Shown: piece after piece, positions 40,170 to 53,590 of the stretch
Numbering within the stretch: the first letter of the stretch is position 1
Layout of the letters: each line of letters opens with the position of its first letter
Source: Numida meleagris
Taxonomy: Eukaryota > Chordata > Aves > Galliformes > Numididae
Length of the DNA stretch: 64,000 nucleotides
NCBI RefSeq assembly: GCF_002078875.1
Contig: NC_034409.1
Span: 66,995,015-67,059,014 of the forward strand
Direction of reading: 5' to 3'
Translations under genes and position numbers: made by a program
The notes under the pieces: model-generated
The model's input: the letters and a program-made list of their open reading frames with translations, nothing else
What the model was told of the DNA's origin: nothing
Database searches by the model: none

Positions 40170-40720
40170 GCTTCTTCCCCTGAAATGTTTTAAGCAGCAA
40201 GACAATGTCCTACGTTTTTTGGCAATCAGCGGATCAGATAGAAGAGTCTAGCAATACAACAAGGATGTGTAATCTGACATGATTAGACAAGGCTCTTTAG
40301 GAACAGAACATTCATAATTGAGACAAAGAAAGAGTATTAATAACACTTTCCTAACACGGCAGTTAGCCATTTTATATTTCCTTTCTTTAATCTTAGTGTT
40401 TTTCAACAAATCATGGGATTTAATAGCGTGTTTTGGCAGATTAGAGGATTTATGGCCCAGATGTTTTTTGTTCTAAAAATGGATTAGGGTGTAAAGTTTG
40501 CTGGAATCCATGGAACATGTTGAGGCAAGCCGGTCATTTTGTGTGTGATTAGTGCCTGCCTTCTGTCTCACAGTCCCTCCATCTGTCACAATTCACCAAT
40601 GGATCTGGTTAGATTTAGCCTCATGTCACAAACAGAAGTCCCTTTTCTGGGCAATTTCATATTACAGATTCATTTTATGCCATTTTTATGCCCTAGTTAA
40701 AAGACAGAAAAAAGTGTGTG
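40170..40720. promoter_or_regulatory. Candidate conserved non-coding element (intron B-C)
   Basis: About 550 bases of high-complexity sequence without simple repeats include TAATCTGACATGATTAGACA, TTCATAATTGAGACAAAG (a SOX/TCF-like ACAAAG core) and AATCATGGGATTTAATAGCG. Transcription-factor loci such as SOX5 usually carry many conserved intronic enhancers. Conservation cannot be seen from one sequence, so this is pattern-based only. Confidence 0.25.
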
Positions 40721-41550
40721 TGCGTATGCGTATATACGGAGAGGGGGAGGGAGCTGGGTACATATTAGCCTCTCCTTTAATGTTGGAAAAATAGACTGGA
40801 GCTTGGAGTCTCCCATCAGTATTCTATCCTGCAAATCACATGCAGATCATAATAAGTATAATCTACAGTACGCCAAAGAAAAAAAATATGACAAAGTGTC
40901 ACATTTAAAATTAAATAGTATTAGCTGTGCTGGTGATGCTTGTAACATTTTAAAAGGAAATAATTCCATGACTACGAAGGCTAAGCCCTAGGCTGCGAAT
41001 TTGCAGCAAAATAGTGGACATTTGACCTGCTATTAGGGCCATCAGTGGGAGTGGGCATGCAAGCCCATGTGGCTGTGGGTTCTTGTACAGTGCTGAGTGA
41101 CAGGTGGTGGTGGGGAGCAGGCAGGGGACGAGGCTTCTCTTCCCAGCCATTATGTGTGTCATATCTATAGCAAACCACCGCCACCTGTGGTTTATTTTAA
41201 TGTATTCACAAGTTTTAAGACAGGGAAGAATAAAAAGGTCTATTTTTGAGAGTTTGGGATTGCTGGCATGATCAAAGCTTCCCTTAACTCCTATTCGGTT
41301 ACATCCTGCTGCATGCAAACCGTGGGGCTAACCTCTGCAATATTGAAACTAATGGGATCAAATGTCGGGATGATGATTCTGGCACTGATGTTCCTCATGC
41401 TTTATATGCAGGTGGCTCTACCTAACAGTAACAGAATTACAAAGCATAGGCAGGCATGTTTAAGGAGAGTGCCTTTTTACTCTTTCTCATGAATAATAAT
41501 GAAATATTGATGAATTCCATCGATGAAAGCTAAAGTATTTTCTTGTAACT

Positions 41551-41856
<306 letters not shown>

Positions 41857-43329
41857 TAAACAAAATAGTTGCTGCTTTCAAAATAGTGAAAGGCAAAATG
41901 AAAACCACAGCCAAAAGCTGACATGAGAGAAAGACCTGGAGACACATGAGGGAGAGGGAGGAGGCAGCAGAGATGAGAACTTTGGAGGCCGCTAATTCTC
42001 TGATCCAGACTGTCAGCATGCATTATGAGAAGGTGATCTTGGAAATCTCTGGGCCTAAGTGGAAATCTTGCTTTATGGAAATGCTTACATGTGCTTGTGA
42101 GATGAGCTGGATTTGAAAATATTCAAGCTTCTTTAGGAGCATAAGCTTTGCTGATAGTCAGGCTCAGCTTCTGGGTATTTAGCCTTGTGAAGTTGTCATG
42201 TATGATATTTTGTGACCATTGCAATGTAGCACTGTCATGTCACGTTAGATGACTTAACAGAATTGAAAACATGGAGAATTGACAACACGAACTGCACCAA
42301 ATATTTTCAGTGAAATATAGAAGCAGTAGAATGTATGGGCCTGCAAAGTTGTACTTTAACAACACAGTGGCAAAGTGAATACCTGTAGAAAACTTGTATG
42401 TGCTCTACCTGTAGCGTATCCTGAAGAGTTTGTGATTTCCTACTTTTCTTTGGAAGTACTTGATGTTTCTGCATGCCCTGTCCTGGCTTGCGGAGGGTAA
42501 ATAGATTAGCTAGTCCTTGCTGCCGCATCTATAGAAAGCTGTCCTTACAATGCTGCCTCATAAGATTTACATGCAGCCAAGATCCTATGTGTCTCAACAT
42601 CGTATGCATAGCAAGACTTTTTCCTTAGTTTCCTCCCTTCCCTCTGTAGTAGGAGGGAGATGACACAGCCTTTATTGTGCTATACAGCTAAGATGACTGT
42701 TGTTGCATTTGGTACTGAGACCTCTACTAGTGGCTTTTCACTGAAATGCCCTGTGAGAATCACTGATATACACAGAAAAATAGAATTAATTAAAATAATC
42801 AGCTATTTAGCAGAAACCTGAAAGTCATCCTAGGAAGCCTGGGAATCAAACAATATTGTCCAGAATTAGCAGATTGCTAATTTGGATAGCTTTCCATTTT
42901 CTGTGGATTTAGATGGAGTTCGATCAATAAGCTTTGAGAAGCAAGCAGTCTGGGTAATGAATTTTAAAAGTACATGTGAATCTCTCTCTACTGTACTTTT
43001 TTAATCAGCCTGTGCTGGGTGTAAGCGATGTAAAAATGACTCCAATTTCATGCTGGAGAGGAAGAGGAAGGAAAAAGGAGGTCAGTGTAGTAGGTATCCT
43101 GCAGTACCTACAGTCTCTCTTAGAAGAGTAAGAGCACTGGTATAGGGAGAGAAAGAAAGAGGGATGGAGCATGTTTATGGCATTTCACATAGAGGAGTAC
43201 CAGAAGGGAAGAGGGAAAAGCAGAGTGTCAGATATAAGAAGAGGTGATCACAAGCACAAAGGAATTTATATTCAAATATTTAAGCATTCTTGAAAGGATG
43301 CTCGGAGCAGAAATTTCTTTTCTCTGCTC

Positions 43330-43980
43330 CCCATGTAGAAATGACTTTAACACTCAGCCAGATGCTAATGCAAAGTGACTCAAGCTATTCCTCGCAAGCA
43401 TAGCTAAATTGCCGTTATTTGTTAAGCGCATTGAATTCAGCTGTGGATACAGCAGTTGGTTGCATTCAGAAAGCATCTGTACCCTTTTTTTTTTTCTTCT
43501 TTTTTTTTTTTTTAATCCTCCAAAGCAGAGACAACTCTACCTATCTCCCCCCTCTCCTCCCTTGTGCTGGCTGGGAATTGTCAAGTGACAACCGACCAAA
43601 TCCTTTTGGACAGGAAGCCTTCATCCTGAGTTCTATATACTTGCAAAGCAGGCCTTGTGGTTGGATCAGGAAGCCCATTAAAAGCACTTTGATGGTATGG
43701 AAATTCATCTTCATGAAGCACCCAGGCCCCTAAGCAGCATGCTGTTTAGCTGTGGTTACAGATCAGTCATTCACATCGGAGGGCAGTAATTGTGCTGACG
43801 GCTTGTTCGGCAATGGAAGTACATAAAATAATCCCAGGCCCTCCACCATGGCATTGCGAGTTAATCTTCTTTAATACAGATCAGCTGTTGTTCTAACACA
43901 TGACTTTATGCTGGCTCTAGTGACTCTGCACAGCCTTTTGATTAAGTAACAGGAGTGGAACCATCTGCATTCACTTTATT
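43330..43980. promoter_or_regulatory. Candidate conserved non-coding element (intron C-D)
   Basis: The segment is interrupted by a T-rich run at 43485-43513 but is otherwise complex. It has an octamer-like GATGCTAATGCAAAGTGAC (43359-43377), TTATTTGTTAAGCGC, and AGCCTTTTGATTAAGTAACA. These look like POU, homeodomain and forkhead-type cores. Conservation is not testable here, so the call rests on composition and motif density only. Confidence 0.25.
43485..43513. repeat. Interrupted poly-T tract
   Basis: T runs are broken once by CTTC. It may be the tail of an antisense retroposed sequence or simple slippage. No transposon body is recognised beside it. Confidence 0.85.
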
Positions 43981-46229
43981 CTGTTACTTTCCTATTGTTG
44001 GGATTCTTCTTACCCTTCTGTTTTCACTTCTCACCCTCAACCCGGGTTGAAGTTTATTTTCCTCTCTAATGTATGCCTCCTGGTGGGCTTGTGGAGGGCA
44101 AGGAGGGTTCTTTTACATGGTAGCAGGAAGAAAAAATTGTCTGCTCAATTGAAGATTTTTTTAAAGCAACTGTAGGGTTTGGTTTTTTTGATAAAATAAA
44201 TGCCCAAACTTTCTCAGGGCCACACCAGTGTACTTTCTTTTCTTTTCATTTTTTAAAATTTATTTTATATGGGGACAAGAAATAACCAAATTTGAGAGTT
44301 CCTTGACCATAACAGCATATGGATTGCTGGTGTGACCCAATAAGCACTAGTTACGAAGTTGCACTGAACTTGTTATAGGGTCTCCTGAACTGTCTCTTGT
44401 ATCTGATGCAACAGAAGGAAGGAAAGAGGCTGTGAAGTTTGGGCAGCTGTTCTCCTTTCCCCTTACTGCTCTAGGCCATCCACTAACTAGTCAGCTGTGA
44501 AGTTCAGGTCCAGACAAATACCCCCAACTTCTCTGAAGTTTTTGGCTGTTTGTCCTCGGATTTGAGTTGAAGTTTTCTCTCTTGGTAAGAGCAGGATTTG
44601 AGAGGAAGGCAAATGTTTCCATTTTGCATCAAATTTGATTGTTTTTTCCTGTTTACAAGGAAAAGAGAGTTGGGAAGGTGGGTAGCAAGAAATAGAAATG
44701 CTGCGTAGTTACCACTGAGGGTTTCCCTTCAGAAGCTCAGGGTCCTACCAGGGCAGCCCTGAGTTTCTGCAGTGTTATTTGCTCATTGTTTTCTTACTGA
44801 CAGATTTTGGAGTGAGGCACAGAATTAAAAGAGGTTCAGCTAAAGCAGCTGTGTGTACGTGGACATACTTGAACTTAGAAATGTATGCTATATCTATAGT
44901 TCTGTGCAGAAGAAAGATCACTTTCCCTCCTTCAAAGTGATCTCAGTCTATGTGCAACAAACACCAGTCTGGGCTATTCCAACTATTCTTTGTTTTGCTG
45001 CAGTGGCTGACGTAGCTTTGGAGACTTAAGGTTCTCTGAGACCTCTAGCGTTTTTGTTGCATTAATTGCTATTCAAGCCTAACACTGAAGGTAGGTCCTT
45101 TATAGCTCAGGACATGTAAGTTATACTGTTGATAGGGATTTATCTTTCAGGACTGGAAATCACCTTCGGGAGTTTGTTAAAACTCCCGAGGCTTTTCTCC
45201 ACACGTGTCCATGACCCGTTATCTCACTCCTGTTCCCAGGTGGGTTGATCCTCACAGACAGGCAGACCTGCCAGCTGAAAGGCAGTAGTCAGACAGGAAT
45301 TCTGTTGAACTGGAGAGACGCTGTATAAAAGCTGTCATAAATGAGGAAAGATTTTTTTTAAATGGCTAGGATGATTTGGGTGAGTCACTTTATGGGCATC
45401 CAACTTGGACCATCTTGAGGGATTTGATTTTCAGAGGATTACAGTAAAAACCATGAACATCACGATGAACATGGATTTTAGTAAAACCTATTTTAATTGC
45501 AAATGCAATAAAGCATATTTTTACTTTACTTTTCTTGGAAACATTTCTGTGTATAAATGAGAAGTATGTGTATATGTTTTTCTGGTTTCTTGGAAACCTG
45601 GGAGCATAGTTTTATTTGTAATTGTCATCTCCAGTTAATTATAGCTTGATAGGTACTATACATAAACAGTGATACCTTTTATACATGTAGCTGAGAGCGC
45701 AAATTGTCATCTAGTGCAAACACCACAATGGGCAACATCAGAAAGTGGACTCTGCTATGTTTGCTTGGCCCCAAAACTGCCTGCTCCTTTGCAAACAAGA
45801 CATACACAAACACAAAGAGCCAGCATGTGTGTGCATCCATACAAACCTACAGCATGCTCTTGCACAGATATGCAGCACAAACACGTACAGAGCTCGTCAG
45901 TGATTTTCTGACTGTAGCCAGAGTTTCAAACATCCACATGTGCACTCGGATAACTGAGAAAGGAAGAAGGGGACACACAAGTAGGTTTTTCAGCTCTCCG
46001 TGTACACTGGTACACACACAGTGCTGGAGCCTGCTGCAGAAAGTTCAGGCAGCTGGCACTGCTGTGTAAGTGCACGTCGCCACACAAGCACGTCAGACAT
46101 GCATGGTCACTCATAGCATGCTCTGAGACGAGAGCATTCACATACATAAACATCCCATGCTCAAGCGTGGCTTAACCTGTGGTGCAAATTTTCTCAGTTA
46201 CTGTGAAGAGCGTGCCCTTTCTGAAAGGC

Positions 46230-46760
46230 TCCAACATGTGCTTGTCTGCTGGGCTGTAACTAAAGAGCTATTTGTAACAATATTTATTCCGGCTTTGTGA
46301 GCAGGAGCCTATTTATTACCCATGGTTGTGGACCACCAGGTTCAGGATGCCTTCCCTTCCATTCCGCTCTTCCACTCTCACCCCCAGCTCTCCCTCTTCC
46401 CCTTAAGAGAGTGCCAAACATGAAATGACAGTGACCAATGTTGACTTAATGTGGATGTTTAATAATGAAAAAAGTGTGTCAGTTCCAGCGTTAGTTACAA
46501 ATGGCAGTAAGTATATCGGGTGGCAGCCCTGTAATAATTTTACATCCATCATTCGTCTCTGATGCCTCGCTGGCTGCCTGATGGATGGGGAGAGCGGAGT
46601 TAACTCTTAAGAAACTGCTGTGATCCGCTGAGCTGAAATGAATTCTGTCCCTGCTCTCCCCTCAGGGAGGAGGGGGATATTAAGAATCTCAAACCCGCAG
46701 ATCCTGCTGTCTTTGAGAAATAAAACACTACAGCTCACTTTACTAAAGGCATAAGAAGAA
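46230..46760. promoter_or_regulatory. Candidate conserved non-coding element with SOX-like site
   Basis: The segment has GTAACAATATTTATTCCG (46275-46292), which includes AACAAT, the SOX core. Further on are GTTTAATAATGAAA and CCCTGTAATAATTTTACATC. It lacks simple repeats and transposon signatures. The regulatory role is inference from motif content alone. Confidence 0.22.
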
Positions 46761-49700
46761 GCTGTTTTAACACATGGGATTTAAATTTCTCTTGCAGTAG
46801 AGGATTTTACTTCAATAACAGATTTATTTTCTTATTCCCCTAATGGTTAAATTTGAACCAGAAAGTGATAAAAAGATGGAGTGGAGAAGGGCAGGGAGGA
46901 GAAGGAAAGGATCAGTAAAACTGAGCCTGACCCAGCGCCTGCTGCAAACACAGAGTCTGTGGCTCAGACTGGAGTAAGTTGTAATGACTGTAACTGGGGA
47001 GAATGGGACCTGCTGTGAGCTGGGCTCCCCAAACAGGAGAAACGTCCTGGAAGTACATCCAGAGGTGCAGTACAAACATCATAAAGCAAATCACTCTGTA
47101 AAATTTAAAACCTGCCTATTTTCATAATCTCTGCAGTATTTTACTGGTAAAATACTTTGACATTTCCAGTGACTATCAGAGTCTGTCTTGCCCACAAACA
47201 TTACATACACTCAGACTTATCCCTGCACGTTCTGCAGACTGCTAATATATATGTCCTGTAATTTGTAGCTGCTCTATTCCTCACTGGCCCATAAAACACT
47301 AGGAAAGATGATCAGTGTGATGTTTTTGTTCTTCTCTCTCAGCGTGAGAAAAGATCCTTCTGTTCGGAATAGTTACTATACAGTGTGGGGACCAGGGAGT
47401 ATATCCTGTGGACAGTGGGCTGATACAGGCTCTAAATCACCTTACAACACAAAGATTAACATATTATCCCAACGACTGTATGTTCACTTCTTATCCTCCC
47501 TTTCCCTACCCTCTTCCTAACTTTATCTTACCGAGTTCCTTTGCCAACAGAAATTCTTGTATGCGTTTTGCAGTCCTCTTTGTTAATGCTATCAACGCAG
47601 AGCAGACAGTTTTCAAAAAGCATGACAACAAGGCAAGCAGGTATTATGTCATCACCCATCCATCACCCTGTATGTCAGCCTTTCAATAAGTCCAATCAGC
47701 AGTCTCAACAGGATCGCTCATATTAGAGGAGTCCTCTGTTCAACAGGGCTACTGTATCCATTGTAATGTCTCCTAAAACTTTTCTCACATTTAATTAAAA
47801 ACATACATCAAGTTTGCACGCTGCAAAGATCAAAACTGTTTTTGCACAGCCTTGGTAACTAAGCATTAAGCATTTTCATTTACTTCAGCTGAAAGTTTAT
47901 TTTTTGTTCCTTTTCCTTTTTTCCCTCCATCACTCTTTTTGCCATTTGCTTTGTGGAGCTTGTGTATATTTATATTTACAGCCTCTGCATTTAATGGCCA
48001 CATGCCTTATTTTCACAGATGGCCAGTGGAAGACTTCCCCTCCCCCTTTTCTTTTAGTAAAGCCTGCTTTTGGTTTTTCTACTTTTGTCACAGTGCCACT
48101 ACTCTCAGTTAGCAAGTGCCTACGCATGAGAGGGAGAGATTCTGCAATGAGGATTTTTTTAATTCCCGCAAGGATTTTAGCTCTTTATTTTAAACGCCTT
48201 TTCTTTTCCCCGATTGACCATCATCTACTCGATGTTCAGATGTATTTTTCAAAGGAAAATTAAGTGTGTGTGCGTGTGTTTAGAACATCATTATGGTGGA
48301 GGTACATGGGCAGGGTTAGCTAATAAAAATTGAAAAATGCAGAGGGAAGGACAAATGCTGCCCACAGATGTGTGTGTGAAGTCAAGGAGAAGGTCATCTA
48401 CAGGCAAGATGAAAACCTTGGATTCTTGCAGTTGTCAAAGTCTGAATGAGAACTTCAGTCTTCGTTTGCTCCAAAGAGCAAAGACTGGAAGCGTTCTCAT
48501 GCTAGTGTAGATAAATGAGGACTGCAGCTGTTTATACCTTAGTGGAAATTTTATTAAGCCCAACACAGAGGATCAACTTTCTTCTGAAAAAGAATCATAC
48601 AATTGATTCGAGTTCTTTGTATTTCTTTTGAGGGTTTTGAGCCTTTCAGGTTAAGTTCTAAACTTTGCCCTGCAGCCACAAGAGCTAATTACTTCCTGAG
48701 ATCTTGTTATTGTGTTTGCGTAATCACTTGTCCCCAGTAGCTTGGGCTTTAAGCACGTAGATACATGGGCACCGGCATCGGTGCAATACCTGCCTCTGGT
48801 GTAACAGAGGTTGGACCCGATCCTTCCATGATCCGTGGTTCCCAAGGCCCCTGGGAGGCCAGCCTATCCTGTTCTGCCTGTCCTAGCCTGCAGGTACTCA
48901 CTCAGCCTAGTGACAAACAGCCACTCATTTGTCTTCAAGGTGCAAAACTTTACCTTGCCCAGTATTGTTGCTAACGTTAGGGAGCAGACAAACTAGTAAG
49001 CCTTACCTCAGGGCTGGCAAAATGTGGCAGTTTCTTTCTTAGGAGATGGCCTAGGTACTGTGTCAGTGTTTTCATTAGGACTGGAAGAAATGTAACCAAA
49101 GGTACAGTAGCCTTCACAATTTTAATACCTTCTAGGGAAAAATGGAAGAGAATAGTATGCATCTCTGCAATGCTACTGCACTGTTGACCCACCTGTTGTT
49201 TAATAAACAATCACAGGAAAGTAGAGACTGTTCTTGCTTTCTCTTTACATGTGTGCAGACCCTCTTTCTCAGGATATCCTGCAAGGATTGTGATTTTCAT
49301 CTTGCTTTGTTTTTGGTGTACTACCTCTGTTCCGTAGTTAACCCTTTCTTGACTCCAAGGCCCGCTGTAACAACTCTGTCTGACCTGCTATGAAATCTTT
49401 CATTGGAGTTTACATGGCACATTTCACGAAGAGATCTCAAAACTCTTCACGATGGCACAAATATATCATGATCACCACCCTACTTAGTTTTGTGCAGAAC
49501 AACTGAACAATGCAGACAAACTTACAGAGCATGTAAGCCCAGAAAGGAGTCTAGATGAGAAACTGGGTCATACAACTCTTAACCTATTTGCAGTCAGCGG
49601 ATTACAGCTGGATTTGGTTGAGGTCAGTGCCTGCGCCTGCACTGTAAAAACTTTTGTAGGAAGGAGGCACTGTCTCATCATTCTGCTTTGCTTTTGCTTT

Positions 49701-50989
49701 TGCTTTCCTTTTGTTTCTTCCTTAAAGAAACAGAGTGATCCAACCCTACCTGCATTTTCACTTAGAAGTCCTGGCTAACGCTATCTCTCAGAGCTCATGA
49801 CCAAAGTGAAGGAGGACCTCAGTGTCCTAATTTCCTGTGGAATTGCTACTTTCCATAAATTTGTTTCCAACTCAAATACTATATTTTGCCAAGGAAGTCA
49901 TTCTTCCTAGAATAAAGAATTTAAAACATATAGCTTAGGGAGCTGACCCTTAGGGGCTGCCAATTTATTGAGAATTTTTCCCCTTTTATTTAATTGGACT
50001 CTGTCTTGCTTCCAGAGCTTTGAAACATATTGACTAGGGAGTTCTTAGAAGCCAAAGACCTACATCCAACAGGGTATGACAAAGAAAATGGCTATTATAA
50101 ATTTTAGTAAATTCTTCCAGTGGTTCAGTGTCTGTTCCAGAGAAGAGAGTGGTTAAGTGCCTGGACCTGTTCAATCTCTCAGATTTTTTTTTCCTATAAT
50201 GCCTAATAGGTCACCTCTCCATTGAGTCCATATACTACTTCATATATATTACAGATTAGACACAATGATTTTCAGGTGGTATTGGACCACTTGGTCTTGA
50301 ATATGTGCCCTAAAGTAATGATGTTGTTCCTTTACCAAATATTGTAACTTCAATTAAGACTGAATATAATAATTCTGAAACAAGTACCATAAAACCAGGA
50401 AGAGCTACAAATAAGGAAAGTTATTTTATTTTCTGTCTTCTAATGCTGCTTTTAGATTCTGTGGGTGGATTATTCCATGAAAAAGAGAGATTTCAGATAA
50501 GCAAGACTGCAAGAGCTGAGGGGGTGGTGAATGCATTGTTTCTTCATGCTCAACTTTGATGCAACAACAACAAAAAAAATCTCCCAAATGATAAATTGCC
50601 ATGACATTATAAATAATCTTTCATCTTCTTTGGTGGTCCACAGAGTTTATATAATTGGAAGGCTAAAACCCTTCTTTGTTGTTTCTTCCCTTTTCATTAG
50701 TACAGTAGAAGACTATAAAATTGTGCAGCCAGAAGGGGTTTAACAATTACTGAGTCAACGTTTGAAAGTCTCACTCTATTTTATCATTTCATGCATGTGC
50801 TTTTTATGAGTTTTACAGCCCTGCAAGCGTTACTTAAGCAAGGTCTATTGTAATGGTGGGTCTGTAACTGCTCATATTTTATTTTGCTTTCCCTGGTAAC
50901 ATGTGCCATCAGCAAGAATCACAATTCCACACACACAAAGAAATGAGAAGCTTCAGGTTACAAGTTTTAGATAAGATTCAAGAGCGCAA

Positions 50990-51145
50990 TTCCTAAAACC
51001 ACCAGACTTGCTGTGGAACTTTGGAAAATTCATTTAATATGTGACTTAGTTTCTCATCGGGTAAAAGGGATAATAATACCGCCTTTCTTTGTGAAATTAT
51101 GTGGCTAAATTCACTGATGAGTGCAGCACAGTTGGGCAGTGTGAT
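50990..51145 (+). mobile_element. MIR-like SINE remnant
   Basis: The order GTGGAACTTTGGAAAATTCA, then GACTTAGTTTCTCATC, then GGTAAAAGGGATAATAATAC and GCCTTTCTTTGTGAAATTAT follows the core and 3' part of MIR (tgtgaccttgggcaa ... cctcagtttcctcatctgtaaa ... atggggataataatacc). It is sense to SOX5 and highly diverged, so it is an old insertion. The call is recalled similarity, not computed. Confidence 0.72.
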
Positions 51146-53360
51146 CTATTACACGGAGAAGCCTTTATCTAAGTAGAAGATCCCTCCAAAAAAGTCAGAA
51201 ATTCTTTTACAGCAATTACAGGTATAACATGACCTGGATTGTTACATGGCTTGAAATAGGGCATAAGCAGTGTGCGCAGTATTCATTTTGAAGATGCATG
51301 GCATTAATATGCAGGAGTAGAGCCTGAATTGCAAATAATTTGTCTTGTGCAGACTTCTGGGCGCACCTTGCAAGTTCTTCCAGCTCTCTGTCACCTACAA
51401 TGCCTACCTTCCTCTGGTTTTCCATATTTTGGAAGACAGTGGATGAAGATTTTATAACACAGACTATTCTGATGTTTGTTATTGCAAGAGGCAGAGGAAT
51501 TGCACAGAAAGATTAGTTCTACTAAGTTTTCATTCATGTCAGATGTAGGATAAGACTCTTCACCTTTTAGGGGAGCTAAGAAAAATGCCATAATGTTGAA
51601 TGGATAATACCTGGCACCACCAGTGTGTCTGATATTTAAAAATATTTTTCTGTAGTAAACAGAAGTGAACTTTCATTGCCTGATCATAGTCTAGCAGCTT
51701 ATCTGCTCAGTACTTAGTGCAAGGTTTGTGTCTGAGTGGTTGGTATTTACTGGAGCTTGCTGAGAGTAGACTTCTGCCTCAGCTACACAAAGCAAATTCA
51801 TTGGTGCCACCAGGCCTGCTCAACAATCTAAGATAAAAACTAGCTTATCAAAACTCAGACTATTTGAAAATACCACCTTTAGAGTTTAGTAGTGCTCCCT
51901 CAAATCAGGATGGTAAATATCTGGGCAAGCTGCACTTGCGGCGGGGGAAATGGGACAGTAAACAGGACAATACTGGGCAGCTGTCTGTTCCTTTTTACTT
52001 GTTGACACCAAAGAGAACAAAGATACCAGCCACTCTGTCCATCAGCATGTTTGTAGTTTTTAGGTGCAAGAACTGATGAGCAGGTTTCACATTGCAGTCC
52101 ACATTTTTTTAGCCTGGCCCTTCAGTTCACTTGGAAAAAGAAAGGCAAGAATATGAAAAGAGGTGCCTGAACACTCCTCTGCTATTCTACACAGGCTCTA
52201 TCTCTGCAGGCATCAAACTTAGAGGGAAAATATTCATATCAGGGGAGATGAGGGTAGGGCTAGGGGAGCAGAAAACTGAAGTGTGGACGGCTTCAGTAAA
52301 ACTGCTAACCTTGAATTATGCAATCGGAAAAACAGTTCTTGCCAAAACGCAATTCTGACTGAGTTCAGAGGGCTGTCAGTGGTTGCCAAATACCCCAGCC
52401 AAAAGGATGTCTCCAAGAGGGGAGGAAAGGTCCACTGCCATATGCCCAGCATTCAAAGCAGTGTGGAGGAACCGCGAGTCCTTCAGGAGTGGAGGTGTGT
52501 GCAGGGTCTCAGGTGCACCCTTCGGGTTGTAACCCAGATCCAATGCAAAACAGAGGTGGGGATGTCAGAGGGCATCGGACAGATGTGTCAGAATGTCTTC
52601 ATTTCTCAGTCCTTCCAACATTTTGCTTCACGTTTGTGTAGTAGTGGGAGGAGTTCTGGCAAAGATTATCAAGCTGTTCTACATATGTTTTGACTCTTCT
52701 TGTTTTATGTTCTTCCATGAAAGGGGCTGCAACCAAGTTCTTGTCATTTTTAGATCAATGTATTGTTAAACTACGACAGCTATCCATGACAGAGAGCCAA
52801 GTGACTTCTGCAGCTGACCACAAAACTGAGTCTGACTTGTGGTGCTTAGTCATTTTTTTTATATATAATTTTTTTTCTACATGACACATTCCATGTGTGT
52901 ATATGTTTTTTTTTTAATTCTTCTAAACATAATTAGAACATTGCTAGGAGCAGTACTTCAGATCTTCTCTAGCAGATTACTTTCTTTGGTTACCGAAGTT
53001 TTAGAAACTTCTCATTGCATTGTGGCTATTGATGAAACCTGTCTGGCTGTGCTTTTGACCAGTGGGATTGCCCTCTGCAGTATTATCTTCTCTGTTTGGC
53101 AGTTAGCATTTCAGATGATCCAGACAAGAAGTCTCTTGCTGCCTCTACAGAGTCCCTCCCACAGACCCATCAGAAATGGACATTAGGATAGTTTGTCTCA
53201 GCATCTGCCTGAGTTCTCCATGGAGATTAAAGAGGAAAAAAAAGATTCATAAGATATCTAGTCAGTCTTCTCGGACCTGATACAAAATTCAGACATTTAG
53301 AAGAGAAAGAATCACTTTATCTTGAACAAGAGATCCGCTTGTTTCTTCACCTGCAAGAGC

Positions 53361-53590
53361 AGAATCATAGAATCATAGAATCATAGAATTAGCTAGGTTG
53401 GAAAAGACCTACAAGATCACCTAGTCCAACCATCCACCTACCACCAACAACTCCACTAAACTATATCTCCCAACGCTATATCTAAATGTTTCTTGAGCAC
53501 CTCCAGGGACGGTGACTCCACCACCTCCCTGGGCAGCCCGTTCCAGCGCCTGACCACTCTTTCAGAAAAGTAGTATTTCCTAATGTCCAG
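53361..53590 (-). mobile_element. CR1 LINE 3' tail (5'-truncated)
   Basis: The left end is AGAATCATAGAATCATAGAA continuing to AT, three copies of the 8-base ATCATAGA unit that ends avian CR1. Then come TTGGAAAAGACCTACAAGAT, CACCTAGTCCAACC, CTCCAGGGACGGTGACTCCA and CCACCTCCCTGGGCAGCCCG, ending near CTAATGTCCAG. Read on the minus strand this is the CR1 3' UTR. About 230 bases are kept, with no reverse-transcriptase region. It is antisense to SOX5. Low divergence compared with the 8.3 kb copy suggests a younger insertion of a chicken-type CR1 subfamily. Confidence 0.95.

Noticed and set aside
45800..46150. CA/CACA-rich stretch with open frames
   Set aside because: It is scattered short CA words (ACACACAAAC-type) without a clean tandem unit, and the open frames are a by-product of that composition.
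48760..48860. GAGGTTGGACCCGATCCTTC, resembling a CR1 sense 3' end
   Set aside because: Only about 15 bases match and the neighbouring CR1 blocks are absent; too short to call.
52283..52693. 136-codon open frame, the longest in the window
   Set aside because: Its translation has no recognisable domain or homologue, it lies in a SOX5 intron, and no splice or promoter context supports it. This length is expected by chance in 64 kb read in six frames.
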